64,000 nt of DNA from Pteria penguin (Eukaryota; Mollusca; Bivalvia; Pterioida; Pteriidae). Of the stretch, positions 12,813 to 23,100 are shown one piece after another. The translations under genes were made by a program, and so were the position numbers. Position 1 is the first letter of the stretch, and every line of letters starts with the position of its first letter. The notes under the pieces were generated by a model. That model searched no databases and was not told where the DNA came from. It saw only the letters and a program-made list of their open reading frames with translations. The stretch is from positions 1,302,001-1,366,000 of the forward strand of contig CM068588.1 in assembly GCA_035048485.1 (NCBI GenBank). Reading direction: 5' to 3'.

Positions 12813-12957
12813 AGGGAGGGATCTCTTACATACCACATCTACCGTGACATGGGACCTCGGTTTTTATTATTTCATCAGAAAAAAACGCGACTCGAACCCG
12901 GGACCTTTTGGTCACGAGCCAAATACCTTACCAAAATAGCTACACCGGGTGAAGATT
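12813..12957 (-). mobile_element. SINE-A fragment (tRNA-derived head plus body)
   Basis: The reverse strand shows a tRNA-like head with box B GGTTCGAGTCG, then the body seen in the fuller copy at 14031-14285 (CCGAGGTCCCATGTCAC, then GTAAGAGATCCCTCC). The 3' tail is absent. Confidence 0.7.
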
Positions 12958-13945
12958 ATTATCAAGATATATGACCTTGCTAATATGATATAGGTCTGGA
13001 TAATGGGCCTATATTCTATCGTATTATTAATGATGAATCCATCTGATTTCGTATCTACTCTTTTATGCCCCCGTTCATCGCCACGGTATGTCCATATTAC
13101 ATGTTATAACTATATATTTTATGGTGTATTTCCATCTGGAGTCACGTGTCTTCCATCAGGTGTGTTTTCCTTCAGTATCATTAATTAATCCAACAGGTTT
13201 CATTACTGTGTGTCATTCGATACTGGTCTGGGTAAATTGCTCATTTCGTCTTATACGCGTGGACCGCACCGGATTCCTGGCCGCGTTTACCGTTACTAGC
13301 ACTCTTTCAATAAGTTGCGTGAAGCCAATAAATCGGGGATTAGATTGAGCAAGTTCGTGTTCAACATGCCCGTAAATAAATTGATAAACAAAGACCAGCC
13401 TTTCCATTAGCATTAAGTTATTGAATACCAATATAGGTGGAATATCGGCGGCCGCCGAGAAATATTGATAATTAATAGGTCGATATACCTGATATATGTA
13501 TGTTGGTATACCGGTACTTGGTACATGTACATGTATACCGGCTGTACATGTATACGGGTTGTACATCCTTATATTACATACGCTTATGCCAGATTTGTTT
13601 TTAAATATATACTACCAAATTTAGTAATAAGAGGGTTATAACTTAATCGTCTGGTCAAGATATTGGATCTCCAATCCCCAAATAGGCTAAAATTCTAAAT
13701 TTCTGAATATAGGTATACATGCAGAGTGGAGCTTCTACATGTAATATGTTACCAGTATTTGATAAATTCCATTTACTGAAATCTCAAATCTAATTCCAAG
13801 CAAGCTTTCAAGAATCGTTTGATTGATCTCATGAACAATTTCACTTGAAATTAACAAACTGATTTATGTCATGTATAGTCAGTAGTTTCCTCGCCTTTAG
13901 TTAATGTTCTGAATACGGCAATATGCTGTAAAGACATTAGAGATA

Positions 13946-13946
<1 letters not shown>
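12958..13946. other. No gene seen; palindrome-rich GTACATGTA cluster near 13490-13565
   Basis: The cluster carries repeated TATACCGG and GTACATGTATAC words typical of bivalve intergenic DNA. No exon could be supported. Confidence 0.5.
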
Positions 13947-14006
<60 letters not shown>

Positions 14007-14007
14007 G
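13947..14007. repeat. (TTG)n microsatellite
   Basis: About twenty uninterrupted TTG/GTT units, directly left of the SINE insertion at 14031. Confidence 0.95.
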
Positions 14008-14030
14008 CAAAACATTGTCATTAACAATAA

Positions 14031-14285
14031 TTGATTCATTATTGTTTTACGTCACTCCACGATTATTTCACGTATATGGTGACAGCATCTGCCTGATGCA
14101 TTGCATACAAATTTAGACCTTTGCAACGGACCCACCCAAAGCAGTGAGGGATCTTTTACGTGCCACGCCTACTGTGACACGGGACCTCGGTTTTTACTGT
14201 CTCATCCGAAAGACAGAACACCGGTGTGGGCGGGAGTCGAACCCGAGACCTCTCGATCACGAGCCGAGCACCTTATCCACTAGTA
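14031..14285 (-). mobile_element. SINE-A, full copy with 13-bp target-site duplication
   Basis: Read on the minus strand, the element has a tRNA-like head (GGATAAGGTGCTCGGCTCGTG, box B GGTTCGACTCC), a body (CACCGGTGTTCTGTCTTTCGG, GGTCCGTTGCAAAGGTCTAA) and a tail with TGAAATAATCGTGGAGTGACG then TAAAAC. It is flanked by a perfect direct repeat TCATTAACAATAA at 14018-14030 and 14286-14298. This is strong evidence for LINE-mediated insertion. Confidence 0.93.
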
Positions 14286-14364
14286 TCATTAACAATAACA
14301 CAAATAATATATATATAATGAAATACGTGGAGCAAAATTACAATAATGGAGTCATTTATTTCCA

Positions 14365-14536
14365 GGGCAGGCGTGGTGTAGTGGTTAAGCGCTTTGCTTG
14401 CGGCGCCGACGAAACGGGTTCGATTCCCTGGTTGCGTCACTATGTTTAAGAGGTTGGTAACTTCCTGCTTCCATGTCGCGATATAACTGAAATGTTGTTG
14501 AAAGCGACGTAAAACACCAATGAACCAACCAACCAA
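14365..14536 (+). mobile_element. SINE-B, full copy with 12-bp target-site duplication
   Basis: A tRNA-like head contains box A (GTGGTTAAGCG) and box B (GGTTCGATTCC). The body is different from SINE-A, but the tail carries the shared word GCGACGTAAAACACCAA followed by (CCAA)n. It is flanked by a perfect CATTTATTTCCA repeat at 14353-14364 and 14537-14548. Confidence 0.92.
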
Positions 14537-14548
14537 CATTTATTTCCA

Positions 14549-16283
14549 CAACACACAGCACGAGTATCCGGTCATGACTAATAACTCAATTTCCGTTTCC
14601 ATTTTCCCGTACCCTTCGTAGTTGCACTGCATATGTTCTCGTGAACCCCTATCTCTGCGGTTACAAGCGAGATAACAATCTGTCTAAAGTACAGATAGTA
14701 TTGAAAGAAAACTTCTTTTAAATCTCGGTATAAAGCCAACCACTGAAAATTTATGAAATTGTATTAAAAAAAATGGAATTCTCTAATAAACTTGAAATCT
14801 CATTTGTTTAATAAATATATAGAACGGTCTTAATAGAAACAAAACTTGTATTAAAACGTTATTCTACAAATAAAAGTGTGCATTTTATTTTAGTTAATAA
14901 TGCAATAATCGTATATGACTACTTCTAGTGTTTTGATCTTTAATAAAAGATCCTTCTTGCATTCGCTTGATAATATTGCAAAATTAAAAGGACGACGTGA
15001 ACTGCGGTATTTTAAAGAAAAAGGAGGCATTGTCAAATATTTCGATATACAACTCCAGAGGCGATGACAAATTACTGTACGGCAACAATGAGGTCGATAC
15101 AAAGTTGTTGACTTCAGTAATGTCGCATGTTATGCGATCAAACAATTTTTGACACGAAGCGTAACAAACTGTGTTGAATGATTGATTTCTCGATAATTAA
15201 AGAATATCAAATTGAAAACTCGAAGGCTTAAATTAAAGAAACCAGAGTTACACAGTTTAACATTTAACATTTTGTTGGATATATAACCAGAGAACGTTAT
15301 CCTTATTCATTTTCATATTCAGGATATGCATGTATACATATTTACATTTTAAACATATTTAAAAGCACGTCGCACTTGCTAGCTATATCATTCACTATTA
15401 TGTTATCAGTCTGGAGGTATCGTGGCGGATCTAAAGTCTCCTTTGTCGAAGGGAACAATTTGCCGGTTTGATTGAAAATCATCCACAATTCTGCTTTGAG
15501 GTAAAATTTAGGCACTGCCCGGAGAAGGGATCTTCCATTTCATACACACAATGGAATCCACCATTATTATCCTACATGATAGCAATAAAGAAGCTTCAGA
15601 TCTTCATGGCAATTTGGAGGGATAATTTATTACAAAATATGAATGCACTTTTGTAACAAGGTACATATATAATGAACATGAAATGTGAAATGCCAAATTG
15701 GACGGAATGGCACTGATCAAAGGGGCTTGAAGAGTGGTATACACAAACTTCAAATCATCTTCATGAAGCATTGAAAATGCGCACAGCAATGACATATAGT
15801 GAACAGAGTAATATGAATACATAACAATGATAACTCAACAAAAACATTAAAACGTACAGCTTATAAGTGTAATATACAAACTGCAGTATTGAGCAAACGA
15901 ATAAGATAAGGCTTGTGAAAATGTTTGTCCTTACACAGATTAGATATTGAGTTCCCACTGGGATAATGTAAACGGATTTATCAATCGAAGCCGAACGCAG
16001 GTAAATAGACAAGCTCGTCTGAATTGCCATGCTGTAAGGATTGATTTAGTTACCCAGTTCATCAATACTCCTCCATAAGAGCATAGGATCATCATATAAA
16101 ATTAATACTGCCACTTATTCGATTCCGTGATAATTATCATAATATTACCACAAACCAAGAATTGAGAATACTGTTTCTAGATATAGATCACAATAACAGA
16201 CAAGAGGTCTCCGTGTAGAATACTGTAGATATAACATGACGATAGAAAATAAAGTTATTAAATCATTCTCATAATCTCAGTGT
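14549..16283. other. Region 3' of the SPMIP1-like gene; no further gene seen
   Basis: Presumed 3' UTR of the minus-strand gene at the right end, then AT-rich unique sequence. No convincing poly(A) signal or exon was identified; open frames here are short and AT-driven. Confidence 0.5.
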
Positions 16284-16859
16284 TTAGATACTGACAGTTG
16301 GATTATCTGGAATGCCCGTCCTCGTGTAGAAGGTGTCCGCTACGATGCGCGTGCGGCCGTGTGGTGGTTTCTTAATGTCCTCCTTTTTCACAACATCACC
16401 CAACCTCCACCCGTACTCCCATGAACTTAATAAAGGAAATGCAAATTTATCTTCTGGACTCGTTTTATTTCTACATTGAAGATAATGGTATCTACCTTTT
16501 CCTTCCTTGGTAAATCCATCATATAATTTTTCTTTCGTCCCAGGAGAGGCTGGGCGCATCTCCGCTACTAATTGTTGCAGCTTTCTTTCGCTTGTGTCCA
16601 TCACAGCATTGAAATCCGACTTCTTTTTGTTGTAGGAAGGTGGGTTGTATTCTGCAGGAAGCTTTTTGAACATATCTTCAGCTGGTTTAGGAGCATTCTG
16701 GATTTTTCGTCTGGCGACCTCCGATTGTTTGGAAGTTGCTGCCTGTGAATTGGAATCCTTCAGTTTGTAGAACCACTGTAATCGAGTGTCACGCTCTTTA
16801 TTGTATGATTCTTCTAAGAACTTTTGAATCTGCGTATTTGCAGGATAGTTCCGAGCCAT
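16284..16859 (-). CDS. SPMIP1: SPMIP1/ATP6V1FNB-like axonemal microtubule inner protein
   Basis: Single-exon frame of 191 codons with stop, ATG at 16859. An N-terminal helix (Q-K-F-L-E-E-S-Y-N-K-E, then T-R-L-Q-W-F-Y-K) resembles the W-K-E-x-x-x-K-E/R-W-Y start of the family. A basic, proline-rich middle follows. The conserved C-terminal core comes at residues 113-185: L-Y-D-G-F, then G-R-Y-H-Y-L-x-x-R, P-E-D-K-F, F-P-x-x-S-S-W-E-Y-G-W-R-L-G, and F-Y-T-R-T-G-I. The corresponding vertebrate core reads LYEGIS, GRYRYLNTRK, FPITTSFTYGWQLG and FFRKNGAF. Mammalian SPMIP1 binds inside sperm axonemal doublet microtubules. No signal peptide or membrane segment is seen. It is divergent from FBXL5, and an X-box-like motif upstream fits ciliary control. 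The name rests on remembered family motifs. Confidence 0.75.
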   Translation of the reverse strand: MARNYPANTQIQKFLEESYNKERDTRLQWFYKLKDSNSQAATSKQSEVARRKIQNAPKPAEDMFKKLPAEYNPPSYNKKKSDFNAVMDTSERKLQQLVAEMRPASPGTKEKLYDGFTKEGKGRYHYLQCRNKTSPEDKFAFPLLSSWEYGWRLGDVVKKEDIKKPPHGRTRIVADTFYTRTGIPDNPTVSI

Positions 16860-17042
16860 TTTACGGCTTTGAAATGTTTTCTTTGATACACAAAAACACT
16901 AAAACTCCGATTTGTTTCTACTGACACTTCGCATGAAACTTTCCGGGACGCACCGCGAGAGCTTTGGTTTTTCCCATAGCAACCTGAAACGTCACACTCA
17001 CGTGAGATTTGGCGAGATTTCTCATTTCCTATCAAAACAAAT
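16860..17042. promoter_or_regulatory. Shared divergent promoter of SPMIP1-like gene and FBXL5
   Basis: Only 183 bp separate the two ATGs. The interval is more GC-rich than its flanks. It contains CTTTCCGGGA (16939-16948, ETS-like core), CCATAGCAAC (16974-16983, a near match to the RFX X-box half-site) and TCACGTGA (E-box palindrome, about 16998-17005). No TATA box is obvious. Confidence 0.6.
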
Positions 17043-17129
17043 ATGGCGCTGAATTGTCCTGAAGAAATTGATGTTTTTACTATTCCTCATTCACGAATGA
17101 AGGAATTAGTAAACAAAAATTTACATTTG
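17043..17129 (+). CDS. FBXL5: FBXL5 exon 1
   Basis: Residues 1-29, phase 0 out, donor TTG then GTAAAC. Contains P-E-E-I-D-V-F-T-I-P-H-S-R-M-K, matching the human start with its first iron ligand (human H15, here H16). The ATG has a favourable AAAT-ATGG context. Confidence 0.95.
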
Positions 17130-20100
17130 GTAAACACATAATTCAATTTACTGTGAAACCAATTAACAATAACAATAAAACTGACAATTCATTTAGTTAA
17201 TGGTAAAGTATGTTGTGTTAGTAAAAAAAAATGAAATAAAAACCGGTGCAGTGCTAATGGTTTCGTAGCGGTCCCGTTCACAGACACTCGGAAATTTTAG
17301 TTCTTTAAATGAATTTGCAAAAGATAAAACAAAAATCCTGTAGCCCAGTCAATGCACTTAGTTTTCTTAGGTCTGTCTTATCCTCTTTAAAATATGAAAC
17401 CGTCATAATTCATGTTGTAACTATTTCAGTATTTGGTTGGGGACAAACACTCATTTCATTTTTTAGAGACATTCACTCATATGCGTACAGTACGGTCCAG
17501 GTTTTTTGATAAAAATCAGAAAACCCAGTGTTTTTATTTCCGGTGATTTTGAATAAAAATCAGAAGTCACAGTGTTTTTTTAAATCACCCCAAATTAAAA
17601 CCATCCAAGTTGTACTTCTAATTGGGTTATGGTCAAAACTTACCCATGCCAAAACATACCCAATCAAATGATCCAATTTTGGTCAAAATGTATCCATTTC
17701 TTTGGTCAAAACGTACCTAACCCATCAAAACTTACCCAAAATATTGGTCAAAACGTACCCAATGAATTTTTCTGAATATAATTTTTACTTTGTTGGTCAA
17801 TCAAATGTGTCCTCATCGTTCAAAACGTACCCAATGTATTTTTATATTCGATACAGAGTAGTTTTTATATTTTCTTGATTAAAAGCTGCAATTGAAAGCT
17901 ACTCAACGCAATGAGGTTTTTTAAATCATATTCATAGTCTTGGTCAAAATATGCCCAATGTACATTATTGTTATAGTCGATACAGTATAGTTTTAATACT
18001 TTGATGATTAAAAACTGCAATAAAAATCTTCTTAACATATACATGTATATGGTATTTGACGTAAAACAATTATGACGTCATCAAATTCCTATGAAAAACG
18101 TTATTTGTAGAATATCATTTCGCTGAGTTTTAGATCATTTTCCATAGAATTTGATGACGTCATAATTCTTTTATGTCAGATACCGTCCCAAATGGGAAGT
18201 AACTCCGTTTAACGAAAAGATCGAATACATAAATATAGATATTTTTCTGATGATGTTACAAAACAATAATCAATCAATTAATCAATGGTTATGTAAACAG
18301 CTGATGTTTATCTTGAATTCCAGATAAGTCGAAATATTTCCTTTGGTCATGTCAACTTAAACATAAAAAGTTTCAAGTGTACGTTTAGCTGGAATTCTTA
18401 TTATGACCTTAATGCTTGGATAGTTACATCACAACAGAATGAGGCTTATTTGAGTTGCAAAACAGCATATGTCAGGTATTTAATGCAAGACGAAAATTAA
18501 CACGAAAAGGTCTATTGTATAAAGTTATATTAGAATCTTTACAATTTCTTCACTAAATTAGTTAAACCTGCATTATTTATTGATAGCTGACAGACACCAA
18601 CTTCTCCAATGTACATCACCTTACCAACCTTCTAGGGAACCTTCGAGATTCTTTCCAAGAATTCCGTACCCATGAACAGATCGAGAACAAGTACATCATG
18701 AGAAAGTTGAAGGACAAGTTGAGCATGCTGTCGATCCGTAGCTCTGCAGTGTGTAATTGTCACTCGGATAATAAACTGTCTGAAATGTTACAGCTGCTAC
18801 AAGATGGCTATAAATGTACTGAGAAGTCAGAGATAGACAGGATCAACTATGGCATCAAGCTAAGGTCAGCACTGGAAGACTTTACAAAGAAATTTATTCC
18901 CCACATGGAGGAGGAGGAAAAGGTAAGAGATAAGGAGACTTGGTAGTAACATAATACTTGGGGTCCCTTGTGAGTGTTGTTGTTTTTCGATTAGATAGAT
19001 CTGCCCAGGGATGGATGTAGGGTGAGCAGAGTACGTTTGAGAAGCTACTTCTGTATGTGGACTGCATGAAATAAAAAATCCAGTCATCTGGAAGGATTTG
19101 TGTGAAGGAGAGTTCTATTTTGGTTCAGTTTTTATATGACAGAATTTTAGTGATTTTCTTTCTTGATAAAATTACGGTTTAAATTTCTGTTTTATTTTTG
19201 CATACTGAAGTGCTAATGTAAAGGAATGTAGGCTATAGAAATATTTCAACTGACAAATCCCAAATCCCAATATATTTGTGCTGTTACCTAAATCAAAGTT
19301 TGAGTGGATTCTTTTTCCTTGTTTTTTTAAGTCCTCTACCGGCATCGCCAATGGGGACTTTAGGTTTGCACTCCACCCGTCTGTCCGTCCGTCAGTCACA
19401 CATACGTTTTCCGGACTTTTTTTCTAAACGCTTGTAGATATTCATCCAGATTTTGGTGTGTGAGTCTATCACCTTGAGTTACAGATCAAGTTCGAGTTTC
19501 CTTACGGTCCACTGATTTTTGACGGAATTACGGCCCTTTGAATTAGAAAATTTCTTTTAAATGGCAGTGGTCCGGACTTGTTTTCTAAACGCTTGTAGAT
19601 ATTCATCCAATTTTTGGTGTGTGAGTCTACCACCATGAGTTACAGATCAAGTTCGAGTTCTGTTTCGGTCCACTGATTTTTGACGAAATTACGGCCCTTG
19701 GAATTAGAAAATTTTTCTAAAATGGCAGTTTTCCAGACTTTTTTTCTGAACGCTTTTAGATATTAATCCAGTTTTTGGTGTGTAAGTATACCACCATGAG
19801 TTACAGATCAAGTTCGAGTTTCCTTACGGTCCACTGATTTTTGACGGAATTACGGCCCCTGGAATTAGAAAATTTCTTTTAAATGGCAGTGGTCCAGACT
19901 TTTTTTCTAAACGCTTGTAGATATTCATCCAATTGTTGGTGTGTGAGTCTACCACCATGAGTTACAGATCAAGTTCAAGTTCTGTTTCGGTCCACTGATT
20001 TTTGACGAAATTACGGCCCTTGGAATTAGAAAATTTCTTTAAAATGGCAGTTTTCCGGACTTGTTTTCTTATCGCTTGTAGATATTTATCCAGTTTTTGG

Positions 20101-23100
20101 TGTGTTAGTATACCACCATGAGTTACAGATCAAGTTCGAGTTTCGTTACGGTCCACTGATTTTTGATGAAATTACGGCCCTTGGAATTAGTAAATTTCTT
20201 TAAAGGTTATGATCAAATACTTAACTTGCTGACAGCCTGAAAGACAGTATGTTGTTTGTGTGTGTTTTGGGAGTCTTAGTTTTCCATTTACCGGTAGGGG
20301 ACTTAGTGTTGCCTAAGCAATACTTTCAGAATACTTGTTGTCTTTTAATTTTGAACACTGTAATTAAAAAAGTAGAATGCATTTTCTTAGAGACCCAAGT
20401 TCACAGTGCAGGTCGATAATACCAGGCAGTATTTCGAATGTGCCAAAATATCTCCATGCAAAGAACCTATCCTTATTGTTGCTTGGTACAAATTTTGATT
20501 TTGTTTTAAATGTTTGTAAGTGTTGATGTACATGGAAAAGTATATACTAACTGACACATCTCATAAACTTTCCCAGGTTTTCCAGCCGATGTTGATAAAG
20601 TATTTCTCATTTGATGAGCTGAAGGCTATTAAATCCAAAGTGATCAAGAAACACTTAGAAAAGGATGATATAGCAGAGAACGAAATTGTCATCGGTAAGA
20701 CTGTTATGTTGTTTAAAGAAGAAATTGACCGTAGATTGATCATATAATATAGAAGTATCTATAAATTGTAAATTTGAAAAACTTATTGTGTTTAATCTGT
20801 ACCCAATTTTGACAGATATTTGTGGGTACAGTGAATTCTAGTACTTTTGCTTAGTCTTCCACCATTGCCACAAGAAGAGTTGCTGATTGATGTGTTTGGC
20901 TAATTTTTACTTACTAACCCTCAGATTTTGAGCTGTTGGTTTGTTCTTGATAGAAAGGGCCCAGGTTCAGATACCAATGGCAGACCATTGCTCTCCTGTC
21001 TTTGGGCGAGATATTAAACACTGAGTTCCTGTCTCATAATGGATTTGGCACATGAAAGACCTCTTACTGCCTTCAATGAGTCCATTGCAGTGGTAAAACT
21101 TTCTGTGCAATACATCAGGCTGATGCTGTCACCATGTATGTGAAATAATCGTGGAGAGACATAAAGCAAAAATCAGACTAACTAACCAGAACGGTCAGAT
21201 AGATTTAAAGATAGTAGCAAATATAAATAACCAGAAACATTTTAATCTACTTTCTAAATACATGTAGTAACAATTATGTTGGTTTTTTTTTTTTGCTTTT
21301 TTTTTTCTTGTTAGTTCATCAGATTTACAAGTTAAATGGAAGTTATTGCATATTCCCTCTCCTTGATACAATTGTCATACGTATCTTGAATACAATAGCT
21401 AATTTGAGCCCTCGTCACTTAGGAATGTTGGATAAGAAGGATAAGGAGGGTCAAGATTCAGATTCTGTCAGAGCTTGAAGTCTTTAATTACCAGATTCTA
21501 TCAGGGTATTTCTACATGTCAACATTATCCGTTCTTGAGCTAGCAAAATATTACTTGTATACTATCTATAATGGATCTTCTCCTTCTTCCAATACGAAGT
21601 GTACTCGAAAGTTGCTCAAAGGATGCTTTTATTATTTTCAGATGACTCTTCGGACGATGAGGAGAAATTGACAGTGTCTTCACAACTGCAGAGAGCTGCC
21701 ATTGATGTACTTCCAGATGAGGTCATATTGCAGGTGTTACAATACCTGAACCCCCAGCAGCTGGGCAGGTGTGCTCAGGCTTCTAAACGCTGGAATCGCC
21801 TTAGCTTTGATGGCTCACTGTGGAGAGTACTGCGACTGGCTCAGTATGTGAAAGGTAACGTACCCCTCAGACTATTACATACATGTCTGAAAATGGAAGA
21901 GTTATCTAACATTGAATGAAATAAAGGAAAATGATGGATATCTTTCAGCATGGCATTGTTATGAGGATATTGCTCTGAGCTGTATACATTTTTACTTTGG
22001 GTATACCCACCTGAGAAAGGGACAGCTATCTAACCTTGTATGAAATAAATAAAGATAGTTGGTATCTTTCGGTAGGGCACTTATATCAGGATATTGCCTT
22101 GTGCTATTTAGATTTTTACTTTGAATATACCAAATTAACAGTATTTTTTATGGTGAAACCATTATAAAAATGTTGATATTAACACATTTAATAGTTTTCA
22201 ACCTTTATTAGCCCAAGCCGTCATTAATAAGTTGTACACACACTTTTTTAAGAACCCATGTCAGATTTGCTGGATTGTTTGTCTGTCATGACCTTGAGAA
22301 AGAGGTTGGCTTTTTCATACCAAGCTTGCATTATACATGTATACTGTACATGATATTTGTAATTAAAAGTATAGAGTAGTGGTTAAGCAGTAGGCTTATA
22401 GTACAAGGGATGCAGGTTCAATTACCGGATTGTGCCAGTTGTGCATAAAACCTCAGTCTGGTGTCACGAAACCTCAGTGAGGTGTCACAAAACCTCAGTC
22501 AAGCGTCATAGAACCTCAGTCAAGCAACCAACCTATTGAAAGTTAAAAAATGTTTTCTTATTGTTACAGACGTAAAATGTTTTCTGATTGTTATGAATGT
22601 ATTATAGGGAACTGGTCGCTCTCCGATTCTACTGACATAGACGAAGAAGAAAGTCATCTGAAGGAGACAGAAGATCTACTGGCGGAATTAAAATATGACG
22701 AAGACGCAGATATCGACGAGTCCGAAGATAGTAATGATGATGATGATTCTGTAGAAATTAGACAGGTGAAGTGAACATTCTGAAGCAGAAATACAGTGCT
22801 GTGAAGACATTATGTCATAATTGGAAAGCCACAAGTTCAGAACTTCCTGAGACATGCTTAGTCTTGTAAAGATTGTTAAGATGGCCAGGGATATACAGCT
22901 GGACCCAATATCTGTTATAGGCTACAATTAATTAAAATTAATTCTATCCTGCCCTTGGCCAGAGACATACAGTTGGACCCAATATCTACTATAAGTTGCC
23001 CTTGATCGATAATACTTAGCTGGACCCATTATCTGTTGTAGGTTTGAATTCATTAAAATTCTTTTTTGCCCTTGGCCAGGGACATACAACTGAACCCCAA

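Noticed and set aside
14200..14290. tRNA gene on the minus strand
   Set aside because: The tRNA-like head belongs to a SINE with a body, tail and target-site duplication; heads at 14365, 46363 and 58318 are explained the same way.
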